Part shown: positions 1 through 5,609 of the stretch, one piece after another
How positions within the stretch are numbered: position 1 is the first letter of the stretch
Layout of the letters: each line of letters opens with the position of its first letter
Assembly: GCA_023426865.1 (NCBI GenBank)
Contig: JAEZBT010000153.1
Coordinates: 1-7,868 of the forward strand
Direction: 5' to 3'
From: Actinomycetes bacterium
Lineage (GTDB): Bacteria > Actinomycetota > Actinomycetes > Actinomycetales > Cellulomonadaceae
Length of the DNA stretch: 7,868 nucleotides
Notes under the pieces: generated by a model
Database searches by the model: none
What the model was told of the DNA's origin: nothing
Seen by the model: the letters and a program-made list of their open reading frames with translations, nothing else
Position numbers and translations under genes: made by a program

Positions 1-22
1 GCTCTGGGGGGTGGTCGCGGGC

Positions 23-49
23 GGGGGGCCCGGGCCCCCCGGGGGGGCC
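23..49. terminator. GC-only palindrome after the binding-protein gene
   Basis: Positions 23-40 form a perfect 18-bp palindrome of G6-C3-G3-C6. An alternative, overlapping hairpin can pair 33-40 with 42-49, so two mutually exclusive folds are possible. It lies 15-41 nt past the stop codon of the minus-strand binding-protein gene. No T-tract follows in the direction of transcription, so it is not a canonical intrinsic terminator. It may end or attenuate transcription, or stabilise the 3' end of the binding-protein mRNA ahead of permease genes outside the window; those roles are inference. Confidence 0.35.
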
Positions 50-63
50 GGGGCACCGGTGGC

Positions 64-1398
64 TCAGCGGTACTGCTCGGTGCCGTCGTCGTAGTCGGCC
101 TGGAGCTGGCCCGCCGTCTGCTCGACGGTGAGTGAGCCGTTGATCAGGCCCTGCATGCCTGCGTTGAGGTCGTCGTAGAAGGTCGACGTCGGCCAGTCGG
201 GGTAGAACGCCAGGCCGTCGCGGTCGAGGACGGTGTTGAAGAGCTCGATGAGCGCCTGGGCGTCGGGGTCGGTGATGTCGTCCGGGTCCGCGGCGACCGG
301 CAGGCCGCCGGCGTTGCCGAGAACGGCCTGGATCTCGGGCCGCATCGTGACGTCGATGAAGTACGCGGCCATCTGCGTGTGCACGTCGTCCGTCACGGTG
401 GGGATCACCCAGATGTTGCCCGAGCTGCCCGGGACGAGCGTCGAGCCCGGGAAGTCGGTCACGCCGAAGGTGAAGGAGGTGATGTCGGCGAGGAAGCGGC
501 CGTACCACCAGGAGCCGGAGTAGAAGAACGGCGCCTCGCCATTGATGAACGCCAGGCCGGCGTCCTCCGCGGTCATGCCGGTCGAGGCCGTGGAGAGGTA
601 GCCCTTGTCGACCCAGTCGGCGACGGTCTGCGTGCCCTGGGCGATCGGGTCCGCGGCGAAGTCGACCTCGCCGTCGTACAGCTGGTAGGCGTTCACGAAG
701 TCGCGGTCCGCGCCGTTCAGGACGAGCTGGTACCAGAGCTGGCCGGACGGGTACTCCTGGGCGGAGGTCGTCAGCGGCGTGATGCCCTCGTCGGCGAACG
801 CCGCCATCGCGTCCTCGAGCTCCGCCGTCGTCGTGGGCACGGCGATGCCGCGCTCGTCGAGCATGTCCTGGTTGTAGTAGAGGAAGACGAACTCGCCGTA
901 GTTCGGGACGCCGTAGTGGGTGCCCGAGCCCATGACGCCGTTCTCGTCGTACATGGTCGTGGTCTGCAGCGACTCGGCGAGCTTCTCGCCCCAGCCGTAG
1001 GACTCGTAGAAGCCGTCGAGGCTCTGGAGCACACCGAGGGTGGACAGCGCGCCGGCGGTGCCGTTGCCCTTGTTGTACTCGGACAGGTCCGGCGCGTCGG
1101 ACGAGACGAAGAGCTGGCTCGCGGTGTCGCTCAGGTCCTCGAACGCCGTGATCTGGTAGTCGACGGTCGCGCCGGTCTCCTCCTCGAAGACCTCCGCGGC
1201 CGCGCGCCACGCCTGGCCCATCGCCGACTCGTCGTTCTCGTAGACGAGGACGGTGAGCGTCTCGCCAGCGAAGTCGTTCTCGCCCGACGGCGTGGCTCCG
1301 GCGTCGTCCGAGGAGTCGTCACCACCCGACGTGCAGGCGGCCAGCGACAGCGCTGCGACGGCGACGACCGCCGCCAACCCGTGCTTTCGGTACCTCAT
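64..1398 (-). CDS. Carbohydrate ABC transporter substrate-binding lipoprotein (family 1, CUT1 type)
   Basis: Predicted 444-aa secreted lipoprotein that would capture a sugar or oligosaccharide outside the membrane and hand it to an ABC permease. The N-terminus has basic residues (R2-K5), a hydrophobic stretch (8-19) and a lipobox LAAC with the lipidated cysteine at residue 22. An acidic Gly/Ser/Asp linker (about 24-41) then tethers the domain. The body has the features of family 1 solute-binding proteins: a beta strand start (ETLTVLVYEN, 46-55), the segment YGVPNYGEF followed by FLYYNQDMLDERGI (about 162-185), the GLAFINGEAPFFYSGSWW region (281-298), and aromatic residues W297, W298 and W402 that could stack on sugar rings. 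Length is typical. The start is set by a perfect Shine-Dalgarno AAGGAGGT 7 nt upstream. Two LacI-type operators precede it. The ligand is not identifiable; permeases are presumably beyond the left edge. Confidence 0.93.
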   Translation of the reverse strand: MRYRKHGLAAVVAVAALSLAACTSGGDDSSDDAGATPSGENDFAGETLTVLVYENDESAMGQAWRAAAEVFEEETGATVDYQITAFEDLSDTASQLFVSSDAPDLSEYNKGNGTAGALSTLGVLQSLDGFYESYGWGEKLAESLQTTTMYDENGVMGSGTHYGVPNYGEFVFLYYNQDMLDERGIAVPTTTAELEDAMAAFADEGITPLTTSAQEYPSGQLWYQLVLNGADRDFVNAYQLYDGEVDFAADPIAQGTQTVADWVDKGYLSTASTGMTAEDAGLAFINGEAPFFYSGSWWYGRFLADITSFTFGVTDFPGSTLVPGSSGNIWVIPTVTDDVHTQMAAYFIDVTMRPEIQAVLGNAGGLPVAADPDDITDPDAQALIELFNTVLDRDGLAFYPDWPTSTFYDDLNAGMQGLINGSLTVEQTAGQLQADYDDGTEQYR

Positions 1399-1405
1399 GC
1401 TTCCT

Positions 1406-1413
1406 ACCTCCTT
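1406..1413 (-). promoter_or_regulatory. Strong ribosome binding site of the binding-protein gene
   Basis: On the minus strand the sequence reads AAGGAGGT, the full anti-Shine-Dalgarno complement, with 7 nt before the ATG at 1398-1396. It fixes the start codon and suggests high translation, as expected for an ABC binding protein needed in excess over its permease. Confidence 0.85.
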
Positions 1414-1458
1414 GTAGTGGCCTCGAGGGCCGGCTGCTGCCGTGTGCTCGGCGGTTGT

Positions 1459-1470
1459 CGAAGCGCTTCG
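1459..1470. promoter_or_regulatory. LacI-family operator, proximal copy (12-bp palindrome)
   Basis: CGAAGCGCTTCG is a perfect 12-bp palindrome containing the AANCGNTT core typical of LacI/GalR-family operators. It lies 60 bp upstream of the binding-protein start codon. Its centre is 23 bp from the centre of the longer copy at 1480-1495, a little over two helical turns, so dimers on both could sit on roughly the same DNA face. Confidence 0.75.
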
Positions 1471-1479
1471 CTTCTTACT

Positions 1480-1495
1480 GTCGAAGCGCTTCGAC
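1480..1495. promoter_or_regulatory. LacI-family operator, distal copy (16-bp palindrome)
   Basis: GTCGAAGCGCTTCGAC is a perfect 16-bp palindrome with the central CG and AANCGNTT core of LacI/GalR operators. It is identical over all 16 bp to the site in front of the regulator gene at 2582-2597. Placed between the regulator's stop and the binding-protein gene, it most likely controls the latter. No convincing -35/-10 pair could be assigned around it, so the exact promoter position is open. Confidence 0.8.
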
Positions 1496-1526
1496 GATGG
1501 GCGTCAGGAAGGCCCTCGCGGGGACA

Positions 1527-2555
1527 TCAGACGACCTCGGTCGTGCGGGACGCGGGTGCAGGCGCGACGGATCCGCGGGAGACCTGCACCGGGGGGACGA
1601 GGGTCACGCCGCCGGGGGCGACCGATCCCTCGATGATGCCGACGAGCGTGTCGACGGCGACCGGGCACGTCAGGCCCGGGTCCAGGGGGAAGGCGTCGAA
1701 GGGCAACGCCGACCGGCTCGGGTCCGGCGTCATCCCGACGGCGACCACCGAGATGTCGCCCGGCACGCTCAGCCCCCGCCGCGCGAGAGCCGGGGTCAAG
1801 GCGTGGGCGACCTCCGTGAGGGTGCTGAGGACCACCGCGGTGACCTCGGGGTGCTCGTCGAGCAGCGCGCCGATGGCCTCGGCCGGGGCCGCCGGGTCGG
1901 GGCGGACGGTGACCCGGGCGACGCCGAGCTCGTCGGCGCGCCGGCCGAAGGCCTCCTCGATGCGCAGCGGGTAATTCGACTCGCGTGCGATGACGTCCTC
2001 GGGCTGGGAGATCAGGCCGATGGACCGGTGACCTGCCTCGTGCAGGGCGTCGACCGCGCGCTGCGCCGCGACACGGAAGTCGAGGTCGACGCAGGTCAGG
2101 CCCGCCGCGTGGGCGGGCAGCCCGATGAAGACGACAGGGCAGTCCAGCTCTCGCGCCAGGTCGGCCCGCGGGTCGGCCGCGGCGACGTCGAGCACGACGA
2201 TCCCGTCCGCGAGCGAGGTCGCGGCCGAGCGGCGCATGCCGTCGAGCGCGTCGTCCTGGACCAGGAGCAGGGTGTCGTAGTCGTGGTCGCGGGCGGCGCG
2301 GGTCACCGCCATCGCGAAGGCCATGTGCGCGCTGTGGTCGGTGTCGGGGTGCAGCGGCGTGGTCACGGCGATGATGTTCGAGCGCCGGGCGGCCAGCGCG
2401 CGGGCGGCGGCCTTGGGTGCGTAGCCGAGGCGCTGCGCGGCGGTCAGGACGCGCCGGCGGGTCTCCTCGGTGATCGACCGCTTGCCGGAGAGCGCGTACG
2501 ACACCGTCGAGATCGACACGCCCGCCTCGCGTGCGACGTCCTCGATCGTTGCCAT
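1527..2555 (-). CDS. LacI-family transcriptional regulator
   Basis: Predicted 342-aa cytoplasmic repressor, the normal length for the family. Residues 3-22 form the LacI helix-turn-helix (TIEDVAREAGVS then ISTVSYAL as recognition helix). The linker helix with the hinge motif AARAL lies at about 50-54, and a periplasmic-binding-protein-like effector domain runs from about residue 60 to the end. The C-terminus ends in a stretch resembling the usual PP-x-x-V-x-RGS pattern. The start is supported by GAGGAAG at 2562-2568 on the minus strand, 6 nt from the ATG. Identical 16-bp palindromes precede this gene and the next gene downstream, so it probably represses itself and the sugar-binding-protein gene until a sugar binds. 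The 128-bp gap to that gene shows no clear terminator, so read-through is possible. The inducer cannot be named from sequence. Confidence 0.93.
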   Translation of the reverse strand: MATIEDVAREAGVSISTVSYALSGKRSITEETRRRVLTAAQRLGYAPKAAARALAARRSNIIAVTTPLHPDTDHSAHMAFAMAVTRAARDHDYDTLLLVQDDALDGMRRSAATSLADGIVVLDVAAADPRADLARELDCPVVFIGLPAHAAGLTCVDLDFRVAAQRAVDALHEAGHRSIGLISQPEDVIARESNYPLRIEEAFGRRADELGVARVTVRPDPAAPAEAIGALLDEHPEVTAVVLSTLTEVAHALTPALARRGLSVPGDISVVAVGMTPDPSRSALPFDAFPLDPGLTCPVAVDTLVGIIEGSVAPGGVTLVPPVQVSRGSVAPAPASRTTEVV

Positions 2556-2570
2556 GTGGCACTTCCTCGA

Positions 2571-2582
2571 ACCAGCGCTTCG
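2571..2582. promoter_or_regulatory. Degenerate LacI-type operator next to the regulator start
   Basis: ACCAGCGCTTCG matches the palindrome CGAAGCGCTTCG at 9 of 12 positions: the right half is intact and the left three bases differ. It shares its last base with the full operator at 2582-2597 and lies just upstream of the regulator's Shine-Dalgarno (2562-2568). It may be a weak auxiliary half-site or a decayed copy. Confidence 0.35.
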
Positions 2583-2597
2583 TCGAAGCGCTTCGAC
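2582..2597. promoter_or_regulatory. LacI-family operator in the regulator's 5' leader (16-bp palindrome)
   Basis: GTCGAAGCGCTTCGAC, perfect over 16 bp and identical to 1480-1495. It lies 27 bp upstream of the regulator's start codon and downstream of the candidate promoter at 2613-2642, where a bound repressor would block initiation or early elongation. This is the sequence basis for proposing autoregulation. Confidence 0.8.
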
Positions 2598-2612
2598 AGT
2601 GGGTACCCGCCC

Positions 2613-2642
2613 ACGTTAGGTTCACCCGGCGGGCGGACGCAA
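2613..2642 (-). promoter_or_regulatory. Candidate promoter of the LacI-family regulator
   Basis: Reading the minus strand, a -35-like TTGCGT (2642-2637) and a -10-like TAACGT (2618-2613) are separated by 18 bp. This fits the actinobacterial housekeeping pattern TTGNNN / TANNNT. The predicted start of transcription, near 2606, would put the 16-bp operator at about +10 to +25. Derived by eye only; GC-rich promoters are poorly conserved. Confidence 0.45.
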
Positions 2643-2714
2643 GACCTCGTTGCGCGATCGTGACCGAAGACGCCCGCCGCCCTCGTCGGCCGGGGCACCG
2701 GGCAAGATGGCGCC

Positions 2715-4055
2715 ATGCCCGCGCCCGTGTCCCGCCCGCGCACGGACCTGCGCGTCGCGGCGGTGACCTGGCTCTGCGCGGCCGGCAGCCTCCTCGGGGT
2801 GGTGGCGCTGGCGGACCTCGACCCCGAGGCCGCCGGGCTCGCGCCGGAGACCGGGTCCCGCGCCTGGTGGCTCGGGCTGGCGATCGTGACGGGGCAGGCG
2901 GTGGCCCTGTGGTGGCGCCGGCGCCGTCCCGTCCTGACGCTCTGGGGGGTCGCCCTCGGTCTGCCGCTCGGTGGCCTCGCGGGCATGGGCGACACCATCA
3001 GCGCGGCGTCGTTCGCGGTCCTCGTCGCCGCCTACACCGCGACCTCCACGCGCCCCGCCCGGAGGGACGCTGTCTCCCTGACAGGCGCTGCTCTGCTGAT
3101 CGGCATCGGGATGCTGCTCGCCCTGCCGGTGGGCGACCCCATGTCCGCCGTCGCGATCGGCGCGGCGCTGGTGCAAGGGTTCGCCACGGTCGGCCTGGCG
3201 GTCGGTGTCGGCGCCTTCGTCCGCACCCGGCGCGAGGCCGCGGACGCGCGGGCCGGCCAGATCGAGGCGCTGAGCCGGGAGCACAGCGCGCGGGTCGAGG
3301 CGGCCCTCGCCGGCGAGCGCGCGGCCATGGCACGCGAGCTGCACGACATCGCCGCGCACCACCTGTCGGGGATCGCGGTGATGACCGGCGCGATCGTGGG
3401 GCAGATCGACGCCGACCCCGAGGGCGCGAAGGCCGGGGTTCAGCGGGTGCGCGCCGAGACCACGGCGATGCTCGACGAGCTGCGCAGCCTCGTCCGGCTC
3501 CTGCGGGACGCACGGCCCGCCGAGGAGGGCGGCGACGAAGCAGTGCAGACGCTCGCGGCCGTGCCGGCGCTCGTGGAACGGGTCCGCGCCTCAGGCGTCG
3601 AGGCGACCCTTGCGGTGCTGGGGCCGGACGGCGGGCCGGTGGTCGCGGCCGAGGTCGCGTCGACGATCGGACCGCTCGCCCAGCTCGCTGCGTACCGCAC
3701 GGTGCAGGAGTGCCTGGCGAACGTCGTCCGGCACGCGCCCGGAGCGCGGTGCGAGGTGGTCCTGGACGCCCACGACCCGGCGACGCTGCTGATCACCGTC
3801 CGCAACGGGCCCTCCCCGAGGCCGGGGCCCGCGCGGGGCCCGGGCCCCGACACGCGCGGCAGCGGCCTCGGCCTCGTCGGCATGCAGGAACGCGCCGACC
3901 TCACCGACGCGCACCTGACCTTCGGCCCCCGACCCGACGGCGGGTGGCTGGTCACGCTCGCGGTGCCCAGGCACCAGGGCGCCCCACCCGCCGACGTCCC
4001 GGCCGCCGGGCCGGTGGCACCCGACCGGACCGCTCGACCCGAGGGAGACCGATGA
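2715..4055 (+). CDS. Membrane histidine kinase of the NarL-associated HisKA_3 type
   Basis: Predicted 446-aa sensor that autophosphorylates and passes phosphate to the regulator encoded next. The N-terminal part has about six hydrophobic helices (roughly 14-33, 50-68, 73-91, 96-110, 119-139, 145-169) with almost no extracytoplasmic loop, so the signal is probably perceived in or at the membrane. A helical linker (171-200) leads to the HisKA_3 dimerisation box, ARELHDIAAHHL, with phospho-acceptor His210. The HATPase_c domain shows N336 in ECLANVVRHA and the glycine box GSGLGLVGMQERA (382-394). The usual DxGxG box is replaced by VRNGPSP and a Pro/Gly-rich lid (365-380). A Pro/Ala-rich tail (418-446) follows. 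ATG 2715 is the only plausible start after an in-frame TGA at 2661. No good Shine-Dalgarno precedes it, so leaderless translation is possible. The stop overlaps the regulator start by 4 nt. Confidence 0.92.
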   Translation: MPAPVSRPRTDLRVAAVTWLCAAGSLLGVVALADLDPEAAGLAPETGSRAWWLGLAIVTGQAVALWWRRRRPVLTLWGVALGLPLGGLAGMGDTISAASFAVLVAAYTATSTRPARRDAVSLTGAALLIGIGMLLALPVGDPMSAVAIGAALVQGFATVGLAVGVGAFVRTRREAADARAGQIEALSREHSARVEAALAGERAAMARELHDIAAHHLSGIAVMTGAIVGQIDADPEGAKAGVQRVRAETTAMLDELRSLVRLLRDARPAEEGGDEAVQTLAAVPALVERVRASGVEATLAVLGPDGGPVVAAEVASTIGPLAQLAAYRTVQECLANVVRHAPGARCEVVLDAHDPATLLITVRNGPSPRPGPARGPGPDTRGSGLGLVGMQERADLTDAHLTFGPRPDGGWLVTLAVPRHQGAPPADVPAAGPVAPDRTARPEGDR

Positions 4056-4714
4056 TCCGCGTGGTGATCGCCGACGACCAGCCCCTGGTGCGCGCCGGCC
4101 TCGGCGTGCTGCTGCGGGCGGCGGCCGACATCGACGTGGTCGCCGAGGTGTCCGACGGCGCTGCCGCGGTCGAGGCGGCGCGCGGCCTGCACGCCGACGT
4201 CGTGTGCATGGATGTGCGGATGCCCGGCATGGACGGGATCGCGGCCACGCGTGAGCTGTGCGGGCCCGGCGTGGCCGACCCGGTGCCCGTGCTGATCCTT
4301 ACCACGTTCGACGTCGACGACTACCTGTTCGGGGCGCTGGAGGCCGGGGCGTCCGGCTTCCTGCTGAAGGACGCCGAGCCGGCCACGGTCGTCGAGGCGG
4401 TCCGCTCGGTCGCAGCGGGCAACGGGACGCTGGCGGACTCGCTGACCAAGCGCGTGGTGGAGGAGATGCTCACGCGGCGCCGCACCCAACCGGTCACCGC
4501 CGCGCGGGCCAGCGAGCTGCTGACGGCGCGTGAGCTGGAGATCCTGCTGCACCTCGCCCAGGGCATGTCGAACGAGGAGATCGCCCGGACGCTGGTGGTC
4601 GAGGTGTCGACGGTGAAGTCCCACCTGGCCCGGATGCTGCCCAAGCTGGGCGTGCGGTCGCGGCTGCAGGCCGTCGTGTGGGCCTACCAGAACCGGGTGG
4701 TCGACGTCGGCTGA
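4052..4714 (+). CDS. NarL/FixJ-family response regulator with LuxR-type HTH
   Basis: Predicted 220-aa DNA-binding response regulator, partner of the overlapping kinase gene. The receiver domain (about 1-120) has the acidic pair D8/D9, the phospho-acceptor D54 in CMDVRMPGMDG, T84/T85 and the conserved K106 in FLLKDAEP. The LuxR-type helix-turn-helix spans about 155-213 (LTARELEILLHLAQGMSNEEIA, then STVKSHLARMLPKLGV). The ATG at 4052 overlaps the kinase TGA as ATGA, and AGGGAG (4042-4047) lies 4 nt upstream inside the kinase gene, so the two are translationally coupled. The same frame is open far upstream inside the kinase gene, but that stretch is an antisense-free GC artefact and 4052 is the start that gives a normal receiver domain. 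The likely target is the transporter promoter in the 139-bp gap downstream. Confidence 0.95.
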   Translation: MIRVVIADDQPLVRAGLGVLLRAAADIDVVAEVSDGAAAVEAARGLHADVVCMDVRMPGMDGIAATRELCGPGVADPVPVLILTTFDVDDYLFGALEAGASGFLLKDAEPATVVEAVRSVAAGNGTLADSLTKRVVEEMLTRRRTQPVTAARASELLTARELEILLHLAQGMSNEEIARTLVVEVSTVKSHLARMLPKLGVRSRLQAVVWAYQNRVVDVG

Positions 4715-4762
4715 GGCCGGCCCCTCCGCCCGGCGGCGGACCTCCTGCATCAAAAGGCGGAA

Positions 4763-4784
4763 CCTCGCGGAGCCGTCCTTGCGG
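4763..4784. repeat. Short direct repeat, candidate response-regulator binding region
   Basis: CCTCGCGG (4763-4770) and CCTTGCGG (4777-4784) are repeated with 14-bp spacing. AAGGCGG (4754-4760) is roughly inverted as CCGTCCTT (4773-4780) with a one-base slip. The cluster lies 30-50 bp upstream of the -10-like element for the ABC transporter genes, where an activator would bind. Assignment to the neighbouring regulator is inference. Confidence 0.3.
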
Positions 4785-4787
4785 GTC

Positions 4788-4817
4788 TCGATGGGCGCGG
4801 TGCCCGGTTCCTAGCGT
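4788..4817 (+). promoter_or_regulatory. Candidate promoter of the ABC transporter genes
   Basis: A -10-like TAGCGT at 4812-4817 fits TANNNT, with a weak -35-like TCGATG at 4788-4793 (18-bp spacer). Transcription would start near 4824 and give a leader of about 30 nt before the ATG at 4854. The poor -35 would suit a promoter that needs an activator. Apart from this and the repeat above, the gap 4715-4853 shows only a weak 5-bp GC stem (4716-4735) after the regulator gene. Confidence 0.35.
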
Positions 4818-4853
4818 CGAGAGCGACATCGGAGCTCGACGACGGGAACCACC

Positions 4854-5609
4854 ATGACGACCCTGACCACCACGACCGGTGAGGCCACGGCCACCGCCGT
4901 GCGCCTCGTCGACGTGCACAAGACCTACCCGGGCCGCGAACCGGTCCACGCGCTGCGCGGGGTGTCCCTCGACCTGCGCGCCGGTTCGATGACGGCCGTC
5001 GTCGGCCAGTCCGGCTCGGGCAAGTCGACGCTGCTGAACACGGCGGCGGGGCTGGACACGCCGAGCCGCGGATCGGTGCTCGTGGCCGGCCACGACCTGA
5101 CGGTGCTGCGCCCGGACGACCTGACGCGGTTCCGCCGCGAGCACATCGGGTTCGTCTTCCAGGCGTACAACCTCATCGGTCACCTGACCGCGCGGGAGAA
5201 CGTCCGCCTGCCGCTGCTGCTCGCAGGCCGCGCACCGGACCCGGCCTGGGAGGCGCACCTCCTGCAGTTCCTCGGCGTGGACGCCCTGATGGACCGGCTG
5301 CCCGGCGAGCTGTCGGGCGGCCAGGCGCAGCGCATCGCGATCGCCCGTGCCCTCGTCACCCGGCCGGCAGTGGTCTTCGCGGACGAGCCGACGGGTGCGC
5401 TCGACTCACGGACGGGTGCGGCCGTGCTGGCTGTGCTGCGGGAGACCGCGGCGGCGCTGGGCCAGACCATCGTGATCGTCACGCACGACGCCGGGGTCGC
5501 GGCCACCGCGGAGCGCGTGGTCGTGCTGGCCGACGGCCTGGTCGTCGACGAGCTCGAGGCCCCGACGCCCGAGCGGGTCACCGCCCGGCTGCTCGCGAAC
5601 GGGCGGTGA
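4854..5609 (+). CDS. ABC transporter ATP-binding protein (MacB/LolD type)
   Basis: Predicted 251-aa ATPase that powers the FtsX-type permease encoded immediately downstream. All motifs are intact: Walker A GQSGSGKST (51-59), Q-loop Q103 in FVFQAYNLIGHLTARENV, the signature LSGGQ (153-157) followed by AQRIAIARAL, Walker B AVVFADEP with catalytic E178 (172-179), D-loop GALDS (181-185) and switch histidine H211 in IVTHD. The QAYNLIGHLTARENV segment and the ADEPTGALD string are characteristic of the LolD/MacB/BceA group, which act as mechanotransmission or export systems rather than importers. A Thr-rich N-terminal extension (2-15) precedes the domain. The only Shine-Dalgarno-like sequence is a weak GGGAA at 4844-4848. 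The stop overlaps the permease start by 4 nt (GTGA). Confidence 0.95.
   Translation: MTTLTTTTGEATATAVRLVDVHKTYPGREPVHALRGVSLDLRAGSMTAVVGQSGSGKSTLLNTAAGLDTPSRGSVLVAGHDLTVLRPDDLTRFRREHIGFVFQAYNLIGHLTARENVRLPLLLAGRAPDPAWEAHLLQFLGVDALMDRLPGELSGGQAQRIAIARALVTRPAVVFADEPTGALDSRTGAAVLAVLRETAAALGQTIVIVTHDAGVAATAERVVVLADGLVVDELEAPTPERVTARLLANGR

Noticed and set aside
1459..1495. Paired palindromes considered as a terminator of the regulator gene or a CRISPR-like repeat
   Set aside because: There is no T-tract and only two units with a 9-bp gap. The exact recurrence in front of the regulator gene is better explained as operators.
379..1974. Long open frame on the plus strand opposite the binding-protein and regulator genes (about 531 codons)
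   Set aside because: Its translation is Arg/Gly/Val-rich low-complexity sequence without domain features. It runs antisense across two well-supported genes and the operator region. Such frames are expected at this GC content.
2707..2766. Small upstream open frame (ATG 2707, 19 codons, stop at 2764) overlapping the kinase start
   Set aside because: No ribosome site and no sign of selection on the peptide. An ATG eight bases before the true start is easily chance.
2531..4051. Open frame extending the response regulator far upstream on the plus strand
   Set aside because: The upstream part lies out of frame over the kinase gene and is Arg/Gly/Ala-rich without motifs. The receiver domain begins exactly at ATG 4052, which has a ribosome site and the ATGA overlap.
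4715..4740. Intrinsic terminator after the response regulator
   Set aside because: Only a 5-bp GC stem with a 10-nt loop and no T-run, so transcription may well read through into the transporter genes.
3440..4753. Minus-strand open frame opposite the kinase and regulator genes
   Set aside because: No recognisable domain and fully antisense to two genes with complete catalytic motifs.
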